64,000 nucleotides of DNA from Paraglaciecola sp. MB-3u-78 (GTDB lineage: Bacteria; Pseudomonadota; Gammaproteobacteria; Enterobacterales; Alteromonadaceae): positions 434,001-498,000 of the forward strand of contig NZ_PJCF01000004.1 in NCBI RefSeq assembly GCF_002835935.1. The letters run 5' to 3'. The notes under the pieces are model-generated. The model did no database searches, was not told the DNA's origin, and worked only from the letters and a program-made list of their open reading frames with translations. Made by a program: the position numbers and the translations under genes. Below are positions 36,681-46,167 of this stretch, in pieces (position 1 is the first letter of the stretch; each line of letters begins with the position of its first letter).

Positions 36681-37664
36681 ATGACCCAAAAACGAGAGAG
36701 TTTGGTGTGTTTGTCGGATACACCTTATTACCACTGCGTATCCCGTTGTGTGCGTCGGTCATTCTTGTGTGGTGTGGACAGTTATTCTGGTCAAAGCTTT
36801 GAGCATAGGCGGGCATGGGTAGAAGAGCGTCTGTTGTACTTGTCATCAGTGTATGCAATTGATATATGCGCTTATGCCGTGATGAGTAATCATGTACATG
36901 TGGTCGTACATGTTGACGTAGATAAAGCACAAGGGTGGAGTGATAAACAAGTCATTAGCCTGTGGCATACTTTATACAAAGGCACCTTGATTACGCAAAA
37001 GCGTATGCGAGATGAGACCCTTAGTCCGGGTGAGGAAGTGACGTTACAAGATACAATCAAAGCGTACCGAAGTCGTTTACATGACATCAGCTGGTTTATG
37101 CGCAACCTCAATGAATTTATTGCCCGCGAAGCCAACAAAGAAGATGGCTGTACGGGTAGATTTTGGGAGGGGCGTTTTAAATCTCAGGCCTTGTTAGACG
37201 AAAGTGCGGTGTTAGCGTGTATGGCCTACGTTGACCTCAACCCCATTCGTGCCAAGATGACCAGCACTCCCGAAACCTCCAAACACACCAGCATTCAAAA
37301 GCGCATTAAAGCTGTTAAACAAAAGCGCAGGCAGCCCCGTCAACTTATGCCCTTTGTGGGCAACCCTAGACAAAATATGCCCAAAGGCATTGCCTTTAGC
37401 CTCAAGGATTATTGCGAATTAGTGGATACCACAGGCAGGTGTGTACGAGAAGACAAAGCCGGGCACATAACGCATAGCCATAGCCCGATATTGGCGCGTC
37501 TAGGCCTAAACAGTGAACAATGGCTCACGCTTGCGACCGAATTTGAAAAACACTTCTGCTACGCCGCAGGTGCCGAGCAAATGATGTGTGAATTTAAAGC
37601 CCATACTGGCCATCAACGGATGCGTGGCATGGGCAAAGCAAAAACCTTGTTACGCTGCGCATAA
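36681..37664 (+). CDS. REP-associated tyrosine transposase (RAYT), Y1/IS200-like
   Basis: 327 residues. The HUH motif is 'MSNHVHVVVHV' near residue 70; 'LNEFIAREANKEDGCTGRFWEGRFKSQ' and 'ACMAYVDLNPIRAKM' (about residues 180-195) are the conserved RAYT core, with the Tyr of the latter block a candidate nucleophile. The C-terminal third is basic ('KRIKAVKQKRRQPRQ'). RAYTs bind and cut REP hairpins and are thought to spread them. Here the gene is preceded by a duplicated, truncated copy and its repeats, all downstream of the truncated CRISPR array. Confidence 0.88.
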   Translation: MTQKRESLVCLSDTPYYHCVSRCVRRSFLCGVDSYSGQSFEHRRAWVEERLLYLSSVYAIDICAYAVMSNHVHVVVHVDVDKAQGWSDKQVISLWHTLYKGTLITQKRMRDETLSPGEEVTLQDTIKAYRSRLHDISWFMRNLNEFIAREANKEDGCTGRFWEGRFKSQALLDESAVLACMAYVDLNPIRAKMTSTPETSKHTSIQKRIKAVKQKRRQPRQLMPFVGNPRQNMPKGIAFSLKDYCELVDTTGRCVREDKAGHITHSHSPILARLGLNSEQWLTLATEFEKHFCYAAGAEQMMCEFKAHTGHQRMRGMGKAKTLLRCA

Positions 37665-37959
37665 CCTCATAAATTCATGATGCCAAATACCTAAATGGCA
37701 TAACCGTGCCTTAAATTCAGATACGCCCGCATTATTCTACTTTTTTTCATCTAAACAACTGAATACCTTAAACAGAGTTAACAGGAGAAGAGTTAACAGG
37801 ACAGGCATGGTAATGGGCATGCGACACTTAAGAGTTGTACATGCATCGGTTATGCCAACGCTAATTAGTGGCAATACCAATGCGCCTACAATCATGATTG
37901 CAGAACGCATATCGGATCTAATCAAACAGCAGTATGCATGATCCCGCCGATGATCTTAT
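37665..37959. other. Intergenic, possible short membrane-protein remnant
   Basis: About 295 bp. On the minus strand 37737-37925 can encode 62 residues with two hydrophobic stretches ('[17 protein letters not shown]' and '[15 protein letters not shown]'). It has no recognisable family and could be a relic of a transporter. I do not call it as a gene. Confidence 0.3.
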
Positions 37960-40008
37960 TTACCAACACAAAATATTTAATTTAGCATTTGCAGCGTCGC
38001 CCATTTTCAAATTTTCGCAAATCATATCTTGCCAACCATTTGGGCCACAAAGAATAACGATGCTAGATCCAATAGCTTGTGTAATTTCGTTTAAATGTAT
38101 GCCACTTAATCTTTCAGTTCTAAGCTCCCCTGGAAAGCCATCTGGCACACTCGTATTTTGACCACTTAAAAAGCAAGTCCAATTTAAAAGCTTAGGATTT
38201 TCTTTTTTGAGTTCAATAAGCTCATCTTTCATAATTTGATGTTCGAAGGTTCTATCACATGTTATCAGCTTCACATGCTTTGATTGATTACTGATTATAT
38301 TTTTAGCTAACTGATATATAGGAGTAATACCAGTGCCAGCAGAGATAAGATATATATTATTTTTAGTTAATTCATAAGCTTTATTATTAACAGAATCAAT
38401 TATGGATTTATTCTTAACACAATAATATTTACTACCATGTGGACCAAATAGTGCAAGTACAGAGCCGTCTTTTCTACTCGCTAAATATGATGATGCGGTC
38501 ATATAATGCTCATTAGTATATTTTTTAATGCGCAGAGCAATTAATGTTTGATCTGTTTCAGGCAAGTATTTGTGCCAAATAGGCGTATATTTGCGACTTA
38601 ATGAATCATTAACTTGTATAAGAATATGTTGACCAACATTAAGATAAATAGGCATTTTAGTGCGAATGATGAGTTCATAACCATCGGTACTAATTTTATT
38701 GCAAGATAGCACCCGATTATTTAAATCAAGTCTACTGCCACCTTTACCATTAAGCTGCTTGCGCTCTAACTTATTACTTAAGTACATGAAAATTGCACAC
38801 AGCAGAATAATAGTCGCTGAAAAATAATAATATAAATAATAATCAAGGACTAGATCATCAGGTATCGCTTTATAGGTCGCCACTAATAATATTGGACCCC
38901 ATATTAGGTACTTATTAACTTTTATTGTTCTTAGGTATAAACAAACTGCAGCAATAGCGATAACAAGTGAAATTTTGATTGGCGCAATTATAAGGAAAAA
39001 TGGAACTGCATAAAACAATAAGAATGTATAAATTTGATGATATGCATAAGGAGAAATTAAGTTTTTCCTTGTTAGGGTCATCAAAAATGCAGCCCCTTGA
39101 ATTGCAGGCAAAGTAAAAAACACTGACTCATAAGTGCCAAATATACAAATAACAGATGCGAGATATTGTGCAAATGCATATGATAATTTATGAATGTTTT
39201 GCCTTATAGGTGAGCAGTCAGGCCAATATGGCATTGAATCTGTCGTTTTATATCTATCATCACTAGCCGTTAAACGATCAGATATGATGTCAGATGAATA
39301 AAAACAAGAAATGACAATTAAACAAATTATAAACTGCTGTATTTGAGGATCAGCAATAATGAGATCAACAATCATTACCAACACTGCTCGCAATGCAAAG
39401 CAGATACTATGAGCACGAAACATGCTATGAATCATAGGTTTGTTTTGATTGGCATGTTTAGGAACATGAAATATCAAACTAGAAAGGCTTAAAAACCCAT
39501 GGCATATTGCAAAAAGTAACATAAGCCAAACAGGAAACATGGTCTCCATAGTTAAACCAAAATAACTATTACCAAATAAGGTATCACTAGATTCAAACAC
39601 CATCACTGATGAGCGCATAAATATATGCACAAGAATCAACAGGCCAAATATTTTATGAAAGAAAAAAGGATCTTCATGAGTCATCAATTTGTTCTTGATA
39701 TGAAGTAATTTTTGATGAAAAACTGAAAGATTTTTATCTACTTCTAACTCATTTATATTTGTATTAGCAACATAGCCAACAACATATTCTTTAAGTAATT
39801 CTCTTGCATCACTAGAATGGCCTATTTTTTCAAATTCTTTTGTCGCATCCTGACGATTATACTTTAATAAAATTTCACCACCACCTGGGTGTAACTTCAG
39901 AAATTCTGTTACATCACAAACATAACCATTGAAAATAATAACCACCCTAGATGCAGGCATAGTTTTAATTTGCTCAAGATTAAATTCAGGTAATTTTTCA
40001 TGATCCAT
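37960..40008 (-). CDS. Cytochrome b5 / polytopic membrane / ferredoxin-NAD(P) reductase-like fusion protein
   Basis: 682 residues in three parts. Residues 1-80 are a cytochrome b5 domain with the haem ligand motif HPGG and a second His in 'KIGHSSDA'. Residues about 105-410 are hydrophobic with roughly ten membrane helices. Residues about 435-682 resemble an FNR-type flavoprotein: 'PIYLNVGQHILIQVN', 'RKYTPIWHKY' (FAD site, RxY), 'YLISAGTGITPIYQLAKNI' (NAD(P) site, GTGITP) and 'VILCGPNGWQDMICE' (CGP). It probably passes electrons from NAD(P)H through FAD to haem at the membrane. Codons are notably AT-rich compared with neighbours, suggesting transfer. The acceptor is unknown. Confidence 0.75.
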   Translation of the reverse strand: MDHEKLPEFNLEQIKTMPASRVVIIFNGYVCDVTEFLKLHPGGGEILLKYNRQDATKEFEKIGHSSDARELLKEYVVGYVANTNINELEVDKNLSVFHQKLLHIKNKLMTHEDPFFFHKIFGLLILVHIFMRSSVMVFESSDTLFGNSYFGLTMETMFPVWLMLLFAICHGFLSLSSLIFHVPKHANQNKPMIHSMFRAHSICFALRAVLVMIVDLIIADPQIQQFIICLIVISCFYSSDIISDRLTASDDRYKTTDSMPYWPDCSPIRQNIHKLSYAFAQYLASVICIFGTYESVFFTLPAIQGAAFLMTLTRKNLISPYAYHQIYTFLLFYAVPFFLIIAPIKISLVIAIAAVCLYLRTIKVNKYLIWGPILLVATYKAIPDDLVLDYYLYYYFSATIILLCAIFMYLSNKLERKQLNGKGGSRLDLNNRVLSCNKISTDGYELIIRTKMPIYLNVGQHILIQVNDSLSRKYTPIWHKYLPETDQTLIALRIKKYTNEHYMTASSYLASRKDGSVLALFGPHGSKYYCVKNKSIIDSVNNKAYELTKNNIYLISAGTGITPIYQLAKNIISNQSKHVKLITCDRTFEHQIMKDELIELKKENPKLLNWTCFLSGQNTSVPDGFPGELRTERLSGIHLNEITQAIGSSIVILCGPNGWQDMICENLKMGDAANAKLNILCW

Positions 40009-40039
40009 AATTGAAAATAAGGTGCAGTTTGAATATGGG

Positions 40040-40137
40040 TAAAATAAACCATAAGCCTGATCTATACAACAGGCATTGATTTTATTGGGATTTGGCTGAT
40101 TGAACTAAATGGTGGGACAGGCTTATGGTTTATTTTA
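40040..40137. repeat. 98-bp element with 20-bp perfect terminal inverted repeats (MITE-like)
   Basis: TAAAATAAACCATAAGCCTG at 40040-40059 is exactly complementary to 40118-40137, around a 58-bp centre. It begins 31 bp upstream of the cytochrome b5 fusion start. No target duplication is evident. It could be a small non-autonomous transposon or a long stem-loop acting on transcription. Confidence 0.6.
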
Positions 40138-40329
40138 TCTATATTTTGTTTATGAAACTCTTACTTAATATGCAAACACGGCTGTTTTATGAATGCTTAA
40201 CTTTAGTTATTCCAAACTTAAATCTCACCACAAAGGAGCATGGCTAATACTCGACTTAGTGATGCCTGGCTTGCTCATTATTAACTTAATTTGGCTGTTG
40301 TTTGACGGATTATTAGCCACCCAAGGCTG

Positions 40330-40630
40330 TCGAAATTGCAGGGACACCCAGTGCGCCGAGATAAATCGGTAGAAGATCGGAGCGGAGGCCGCCCAGGATG
40401 CAATTCCTCTACTTGGTATGGTAAAACTATCGGGGTCAGCATAAACTATCGGGGTCAAACAACTATCGGGGTCAAGAACAAAGTTAAATTAACTCTTACG
40501 CCATCCAAGTTTCCTGCCAGGCGGCAATGTATGTAAACACTTCCGTGACCCCACACTTCCGGGGCAGGCCATTCAGATGACGAAAAAAATAAATCTGTTT
40601 AATTTGGAGCTGACCCCATTTAACCCCTAA
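40330..40630. repeat. Cluster of short repeat relics
   Basis: Contains a relic of the RAYT phrase (GCAGGGACACCCAG near 40338), three copies of ACTATCGGGGTCA near 40426-40475, and TTTAATTTGGAGCTGACCCC near 40598, which is related to the GGGTCAGATCCAAATTAA ends seen elsewhere in the window. No gene is visible in 40138-40633. Confidence 0.5.
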
Positions 40631-40633
40631 GTC

Positions 40634-41566
40634 TTATGTTTCATAGTTCGGTTCCGCAGGCAAATTAGAGGGTCTGTACGCCGCCATGTTCTCAATACGC
40701 TTCTGGGTTGAAGAATGCACTGCAGCTGATTGGGCTATTGAACGTTTTTTTGAACCAAAAGCCTTCCAGATCCCATCGTATGAATTGTGCAACTCTGCGC
40801 AAGGGTCTCTTTTAAGTTGTTTGACGGCACTCGTTTTACACCTCAGGCCATGCTTATAGCCACGATCGATCATCCATTGCAATGGGATATCAGACAGCCC
40901 ACATTCAGTATACCCGCCACCGATATCTGCGTGTACTCCGGAGAACCACACCTGCTTAACACGCGATTCGTTAAGCCATTTTAGGACCGGGAAAAACTTT
41001 CGTTTTTCATCGATTGCCATTGCGTGGTAGCCGGCAACAACGCACGCAGGCAGTTTGTGGTCGTTAAAATCTTCATCGGTGGTTGTTTTCACTGTGTCCC
41101 AGACACCCAGCATTTCCAGCGGAATATCGAAAAAAACACCTTTATTCTTTAACTCATCAGCACTGCTAACGTCACGCTTCAGATAAAGCTGCCAGGCAAG
41201 CTCAACATCACCTGCTTTTTTTGGTATACCGCAATATGAAATCAAACCGGCCAAGCGACGGGCGGCATAAGAACCTCTGCTGAAACCAAAAATAAAGACT
41301 TTATTTTCTTCTCTTTTCCACTTTTTGTCCGCAAACCGTTTTCTCAAGAAACGATATGCTCCGAGAATCTACCGATCCAACCCTTTACCATAAATACCAC
41401 CGGGAAGGGCTTCCCAATGCGCAGTACCGACACCCTCTTCATAATGTGTTAGCTGATTTTTCCCCGTGCATGCGTTCAACAATTTTGCGACATTGGTGAG
41501 GGCTGATGTATCTGTATCATTCCAGGTACCATCACAGCCAATAATTAAATTCCGGATTTTAGTCAC
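40634..41566 (-). pseudogene. DUF2235 lipase-like gene (Tle1-type) interrupted by an in-frame amber codon
   Basis: The frame starts at the ATG at 41566 (MTKIRNLIIGCDGTWNDTDT) and reads through 'GGIYGKGLDR' to a TAG at 41369-41371, then continues in the same frame with 'ILGAYRFLRKRF' to 40634, giving about 310 codons. 'IIGCDGTWND' and the Ser elbow 'FGFSRGSYAARRLAG' are DUF2235 signatures; 'VHADIGGGY' fits the Asp block. DUF2235 includes type VI secretion phospholipases (Tle1). One nonsense change is the only visible lesion. The gene lies 23 bp downstream of a small lipoprotein gene. Confidence 0.75.
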
Positions 41567-41589
41567 TTTAATATTTCCTTAAAATTATT

Positions 41590-41931
41590 TTATTGACCCG
41601 GGATATAAACGTCTTCATCACCCACTAGAACCGATGCACCGTCGCACCACCATTGGGCAGTCTGTGGCACATAGAGTCCCAGAGACACAACCGACACTAA
41701 CGCATATACTAAGTTGGTATGGTATCGCACACGGTAGAGGCCTCTATTATTATCGCATTTATCCACCGGAGGTTGTGACCAAACAAAGTTGTAATATGTG
41801 CCGTGTACGGTATGTGTTCCTGTTTTTGACTGGGCTGTTTTTTGACCATCACCTTCAATTGTCATCGTGGCGCATCCGGCCAAACTCCCAATGATGCAAC
41901 AGAGCAACACCGGTCGAATTATATTTCTCAT
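41590..41931 (-). CDS. Bor-like small lipoprotein
   Basis: With the ATG at 41931, preceded by AAGGAAGAGGG, the product is 113 residues. The lipobox is 'IGSLAGC' with Cys about residue 20, so it is a lipoprotein. The C-terminal 'LVYALVSVVSLGLYVPQTAQWWC' resembles the Bor/Lom-type 'LGIYTPxxxxVYC' ending. It lies directly upstream of the DUF2235 gene in the same unit. Small lipoproteins often act as immunity proteins for Tle-type lipase effectors, so the pair may be an orphan effector-immunity module; that is inference. Confidence 0.6.
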   Translation of the reverse strand: MRNIIRPVLLCCIIGSLAGCATMTIEGDGQKTAQSKTGTHTVHGTYYNFVWSQPPVDKCDNNRGLYRVRYHTNLVYALVSVVSLGLYVPQTAQWWCDGASVLVGDEDVYIPGQ

Positions 41932-42281
41932 ATTCCCTCTTCCTTTGAGTAGTAATATCTCACTAAGTGAGCTTAGCATTCGAAACAGAGTTTAATTTGG
42001 ATTAAACCTTCTATTTACTCGAACCAATGGGACAAGACGTTGAAACGTAGTGGTTGCCGAAGTTAACAGGAAAACTATGATAACAGGTTTCAAAACAACT
42101 AAATTTACGTTCAGTTATCGTAGCTGTCCCGCTAAGTCCTGTATGCATCGCATCGCTAACGCACGAGATCCAGCGCCCAAAATATTTCTCTTTTTTTCTA
42201 CCCTACTGCTTACACCTTCGCGGTGCAACCTAAAGTCTCCCTTTGGCTACATTAATTTTGAATGGGTAAAAAGAAATAAAA

Positions 42282-42572
42282 GGGGCAAATCCAAATTAAA
42301 CCATTAACCAGTCACCCATAATAACGATCGGCTAAAAAAATTAGTTTTTCGATTTATTACGATGGGTATCTTTATAATTTCGAAGGTAAATTACTTGAAG
42401 CTATTCGCTTCAATTCGAATAAGGGAATGGCCATTGGTAATGAGTAATTCAAGCAAGAGATAGAAGCCTTAACAGGCAGAAGAATGAAAGATAAAAAAAT
42501 GGGTCGCCCAGCCCACCCACAGAAAAAGAGAAGCTAACTGGGGTGTAGGAATTAAGTTGAACCTGACTCCCG
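42282..42572 (+). repeat. Relic of a RAYT element (C-terminal end)
   Basis: Starts with GGGGCAAATCCAAATTAAA, the left-end phrase of this repeat family. It then encodes 'EGKLLEAIRFNSNKGMAIGN', a stop, and 'FKQEIEALTGRRMKDKKMG', the C-terminal block of MPRKPR-type RAYTs, and ends near CCTGACTCCC. The first about 95 bp recur at 45449-45550. The flanking 41932-42281 and 42573-42699 show no gene. Confidence 0.6.
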
Positions 42573-42699
42573 TTTTATTTATGTTATTGATATATGCACA
42601 ACAAAGTGTGAAAGTGTGTGCACATAAAATGCACGTGCACAAAAAACAGCTTTTGTTAGGCACTTATACCAATAAGCATAAGATTGAAGGTAATAGAAA

Positions 42700-43776
42700 T
42701 TGAATTGTGATTATAATTTTATGCCACTTGAGCAACTAGGTGACATAGAAAGCAAAGCAGTATTAAAAGCCACAGCCAAGGCTCACCAAGCTTTAGGTGA
42801 ACTAAAAGGCCTAGCGGTGACTATGCCTAACCAATACTTGCTGTTAGCCACGCTTTCGTTACAAGAAGCCAAAGAAAGCTCTGAAATTGAAAACATCATT
42901 ACCACCCAAGATGATTTGTATCGTAGCAACTACCAATCTCAGCAATTTTTATCCACCAGCGCCAAAGAAGTACACAACTATGCCCAAGCCTTAGAAACGG
43001 GTTATAACACCATTATTAAAACCGGCTTGCTCACCAATAACACTATTATCGACATTCAACGCATTATCGAAAATAACGACGCTGGCTTTAGAACTCAAGG
43101 TGGTACGCAGCTGGTTAATCAACAAAATGCACAAGTAGTGTATACCCCACCGCAAACCGGCCAGCACATAATCGAATTAATGGGCGACCTAGAAAACTTT
43201 ATTAATAATGATGAGTTGTGTGATTACGACGAACTCGTCAAAATGGCGCTAATACATCACCAATTTGAAAGCATTCACCCGTTTTACGATGGCAATGGCC
43301 GAACCGGCCGTATTATCAATATTTTATATCTCAGTAAGCAAAAATTACTGGGTGCGCCCATTCTGTATTTATCCCGCTATCTTAATAAAAACAAAGCCCA
43401 GTATTATCAGTTATTACAAGGCGTGCGTGATAATAACGACTGGCAAGCGTGGTTACTGTTTATGTTAAAAGCATTACAAGTCACCAGCCAAGATACCTTA
43501 AAAACCATTAAAGGTTTAATTGCTTTAATGCAAAGCACCAAACAAACCATTAAAGCCCAATTGCCTAAAATGTATAGCCACGAGTTAATTAATAATTTGT
43601 TTATTCATCCTTACACCAAAGTCGAGTTTATTACCCAAGATCTCAACATACACCGCAACACCGCCAGTAAATATTTAAACCAACTGGTGGATATAGGCGT
43701 GTTAACCAAACACAAACTAGGCAAAGACAACTATTACCTAAACACACAACTTTATGCACTTTTATCCGATGAATAA
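42700..43776 (+). CDS. Fic-family protein (AMPylase-type) with N-terminal inhibitory motif and C-terminal winged helix
   Basis: 358 residues using a TTG at 42700; the ATG at 42721 is an alternative. The Fic core motif HPFYDGNGRTGR is complete near residue 192, including the catalytic His. An upstream 'ESSEIENI' around residue 60-66 fits the (S/T)xxxE(G/N) inhibitory helix of class II Fic proteins. The C-terminal 70 residues form a winged helix ('FITQDLNIHRNTASKYLNQLVDIGVL'). Such proteins transfer AMP to a hydroxyl of target proteins; the target is unknown. A stand-alone gene among mobile relics. Confidence 0.88.
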   Translation: MNCDYNFMPLEQLGDIESKAVLKATAKAHQALGELKGLAVTMPNQYLLLATLSLQEAKESSEIENIITTQDDLYRSNYQSQQFLSTSAKEVHNYAQALETGYNTIIKTGLLTNNTIIDIQRIIENNDAGFRTQGGTQLVNQQNAQVVYTPPQTGQHIIELMGDLENFINNDELCDYDELVKMALIHHQFESIHPFYDGNGRTGRIINILYLSKQKLLGAPILYLSRYLNKNKAQYYQLLQGVRDNNDWQAWLLFMLKALQVTSQDTLKTIKGLIALMQSTKQTIKAQLPKMYSHELINNLFIHPYTKVEFITQDLNIHRNTASKYLNQLVDIGVLTKHKLGKDNYYLNTQLYALLSDE

Positions 43777-43889
43777 TACTTAGCTAAGCATTAGCCAAAA
43801 CGCATAAACGAATACCTAAGGTCAGAGTAAACTTTTAAGTACGGGGGATATGCGTCTTAGGAATAAAAGTGAATAAAAGGGTCAGATCC

Positions 43890-45448
43890 GAATGGCACTT
43901 AATTAAGGATAAAATCACATGATATCAAATAGTTACTTCATCTTTTGTGGGTGACCATTCTTCATAATATCTTGTCTGGCTTCAGACCTAGGGATCATCA
44001 ATAACTTATAGGGTTTGGGTCGCCGCTTGATGGCTCTGGGCTCCATCCTTCCAGGTCTGTTGCCTACGAGCCGCTTTGCTATCAAGGCAAACATCGGAGC
44101 ATCCAACGCTTTTTCCAATAAAAAATACGTGTTCCATATTTGTACCGTATGTTTAAAACTCAGTTGCCTTGGTAGTAAGTCTTGCTCAACGGCGGCTTGC
44201 GCCATTAATAACCGGATTAGATTATTGGCCAAAAAGTACACCCACATCTCCTTTTGACACATTTCAGGTGTTTTACAACTCAGTACAACCAGACCTAATG
44301 TCGTCTTGAGGTTTCTAAAATCGACTTCAACATGCCAACGTTGTTTAAACAACGCACCTAGCTCTTTTTTAGGATACTCCTTTGCAGCTAGCATAGTGGT
44401 AATAAGCGTTTTTTGACCGACCTTAAATTCTCGAATGGTAATTTTTTCAGGTGCTTCATGAAAGGCTTTCTGAGTCATCCAATCTGGTTTTATTTTAGGT
44501 TTACTGAAATCGATTAAGTGGTCTTTTTTAGCTAACGCGATACCTTTTCCAAAATCGGTCATTAATTTGCGAGGGCCTAGTTGTTCAAACAGCACATCAA
44601 CACCTCTGTTCATCATTTCAACCAATAAAAAATAACTTCCAAAAAAAGCATCGCCTACCACTATATCCCCAACGTTAAAGGTATCGAGTACATTACGAAG
44701 CAAACTTTTCTCATCACTTCCTTTACCTTTACAAGGTCCTATTGATGCATTAAGGATAACACCTGTGTGCAAACAACTTACTGCGAGTAACCGGCATATA
44801 GGGAAACCTAGCCCTTCTTTTTGATTCTTTGGTTGTGGGTAAGCAACCTGTGATTTTTCAGTGTCCGGCATTGATATTGTCGTACCATCAATCAGTCGAA
44901 CAGACCGGCCAAACCATTTCCATTGAGGGGGAGTATTTTGAGAAATACTATTACCCACTTTAACGGTAAGCTGAGTTAACAAAGCTAAAGGTAATTTCTG
45001 CCGGGCAAGACAGTACGCTCCAGTATTGGGGCTGATTGTTCGCGAATTTTCTTGTGATTGGGTTTGAATAATCAGGTCATTAACAGCTTTACTGCAAGAA
45101 CGATCATCACTTAGAGCTTGAGCCATAAACATAGATAATGTTTGCATGGGCGTGTAAATTTGCTCCCTGTATTCGGGGATATTCTCTTCTACTATTGAAA
45201 GCCATTCATCATTGTACAACAACTCAAGAAAGTCGGTTGCTGTGATGTTTGTTGCGTATTTTTTAATTTTTGACTGTTGAGAAAGATAAAATTGGGAGAT
45301 AATGGACATTGAGGTAGAGAGCTTTTGTGAACGTTTTTGTGGTGAAAATATTTTACAGGACTCTCTGCCTTTTTTGGTTTTTATTTAGATAAACAATTAA
45401 CTTAACCATTTGTTTATTAAATAATATATCCTTAATTAAGCGCCATTC
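43890..45448 (-). mobile_element. IS4-family insertion sequence, complete, about 1.56 kb
   Basis: Terminal inverted repeats begin GAATGGCACTTAATTAAGGA on the left and GAATGGCGCTTAATTAAGGA on the right (one mismatch). An 11-bp duplication GGGTCAGATCC flanks it (43879-43889 and 45449-45459), in the size range known for IS4. The target is the end phrase of a RAYT-type repeat. The transposase is intact. Confidence 0.88.
43933..45309 (-). CDS. IS4-family transposase
   Basis: 458 residues. DDE residues lie in 'VRLIDGTTISMPDT' (Asp), 'IVVGDAFFGSYFLL' (Asp) and 'KQRWHVEVDFRNLKTTLGL' (Glu, with the R-x3-E-x6-K signature of IS4). The N-terminal insertion domain is 'ALSDDRSCSKAVNDL'. Intact and probably active. 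It is the only gene of the element. Confidence 0.92.
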   Translation of the reverse strand: MSIISQFYLSQQSKIKKYATNITATDFLELLYNDEWLSIVEENIPEYREQIYTPMQTLSMFMAQALSDDRSCSKAVNDLIIQTQSQENSRTISPNTGAYCLARQKLPLALLTQLTVKVGNSISQNTPPQWKWFGRSVRLIDGTTISMPDTEKSQVAYPQPKNQKEGLGFPICRLLAVSCLHTGVILNASIGPCKGKGSDEKSLLRNVLDTFNVGDIVVGDAFFGSYFLLVEMMNRGVDVLFEQLGPRKLMTDFGKGIALAKKDHLIDFSKPKIKPDWMTQKAFHEAPEKITIREFKVGQKTLITTMLAAKEYPKKELGALFKQRWHVEVDFRNLKTTLGLVVLSCKTPEMCQKEMWVYFLANNLIRLLMAQAAVEQDLLPRQLSFKHTVQIWNTYFLLEKALDAPMFALIAKRLVGNRPGRMEPRAIKRRPKPYKLLMIPRSEARQDIMKNGHPQKMK

Positions 45449-45550
45449 GGGTCAGATCCAAATTAAACCATTAACCAGTCACCCATAATAACGAGCAGCT
45501 CAAAAAATTAGTTTTTCGATTTATTACGATGGGTATCTTTATAATTTCAA
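45449..45550 (+). repeat. Repeat copy shared with 42284-42381
   Basis: About 95 bp nearly identical to the left part of the RAYT relic at 42282, beginning GGGTCAGATCCAAATTAAAC and ending near TATCTTTATAATTTC. This is the target into which the IS4 element jumped. Confidence 0.75.
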
Positions 45551-45626
45551 TGTACCCAAATTAGTAAAGGCTGTTAATGATGCGATTTGTCGTTACACTG
45601 TTATCACTTCGAAAATAGATGCATCA

Positions 45627-46046
45627 TTACCAGCTTTCAGCCTCAAAGCGAGCAACTCTTGCCTCTGCCTCAGTGCAATGGGTAAGTAATACCAATTTTG
45701 ATAACGTGATACTTGGGATTTGGGTGATCAATCGAATCAACTTTGCTTCTAACGTTTCTAATTTATCAGCATGTCCCAATAAAGCAGTTTCAATCTTCTT
45801 GATAAGGTAATGAAACTCACCATCACCTTGTTTATTTAACTTCTGTGAAATCATTTGATGTGCTTTTAGCTGTACGGCGTAAGTTTGAACCTTTATCGCA
45901 TCACCCGTTACACTCCAATTTCTTGAGCGACGTACTCGTTTTAATTCGCATTCATACTGTAATGCCATTGCTTTAGCTTGTTTAGCTGTCTCGCCCCCGA
46001 TTCGGTGAATAAGAGAAGGAAGCGCAATGTTAATATCTTCATTCAT
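45627..46046 (-). CDS. Hypothetical helical protein
   Basis: 139 residues, almost entirely charged helix ('GGETAKQAKAMALQYECELKR', 'LLGHADKLETLEAKLIRLITQI'). No transmembrane part and no recognised domain. The base composition fits neighbours. It lies between mobile relics and could be cargo or host. The gap 45551-45626 and 46047-46167 shows nothing further. Confidence 0.5.
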   Translation of the reverse strand: MNEDINIALPSLIHRIGGETAKQAKAMALQYECELKRVRRSRNWSVTGDAIKVQTYAVQLKAHQMISQKLNKQGDGEFHYLIKKIETALLGHADKLETLEAKLIRLITQIPSITLSKLVLLTHCTEAEARVARFEAESW

Positions 46047-46167
46047 GACTGTGAGTGCGCAAGTTTAATAAGGCTTTATGACTCACTATTAAATCATTAA
46101 GTAGGATATTTCCCCACTTTTTTTTGCTAATAAAAAGAGATAAAAGGGCCAGATACAGGATAAAAAG

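Noticed and set aside
42050-42307. Possible 85-residue gene on the plus strand
   Set aside because: It runs into a RAYT-type repeat end, lacks a start context and resembles no protein.
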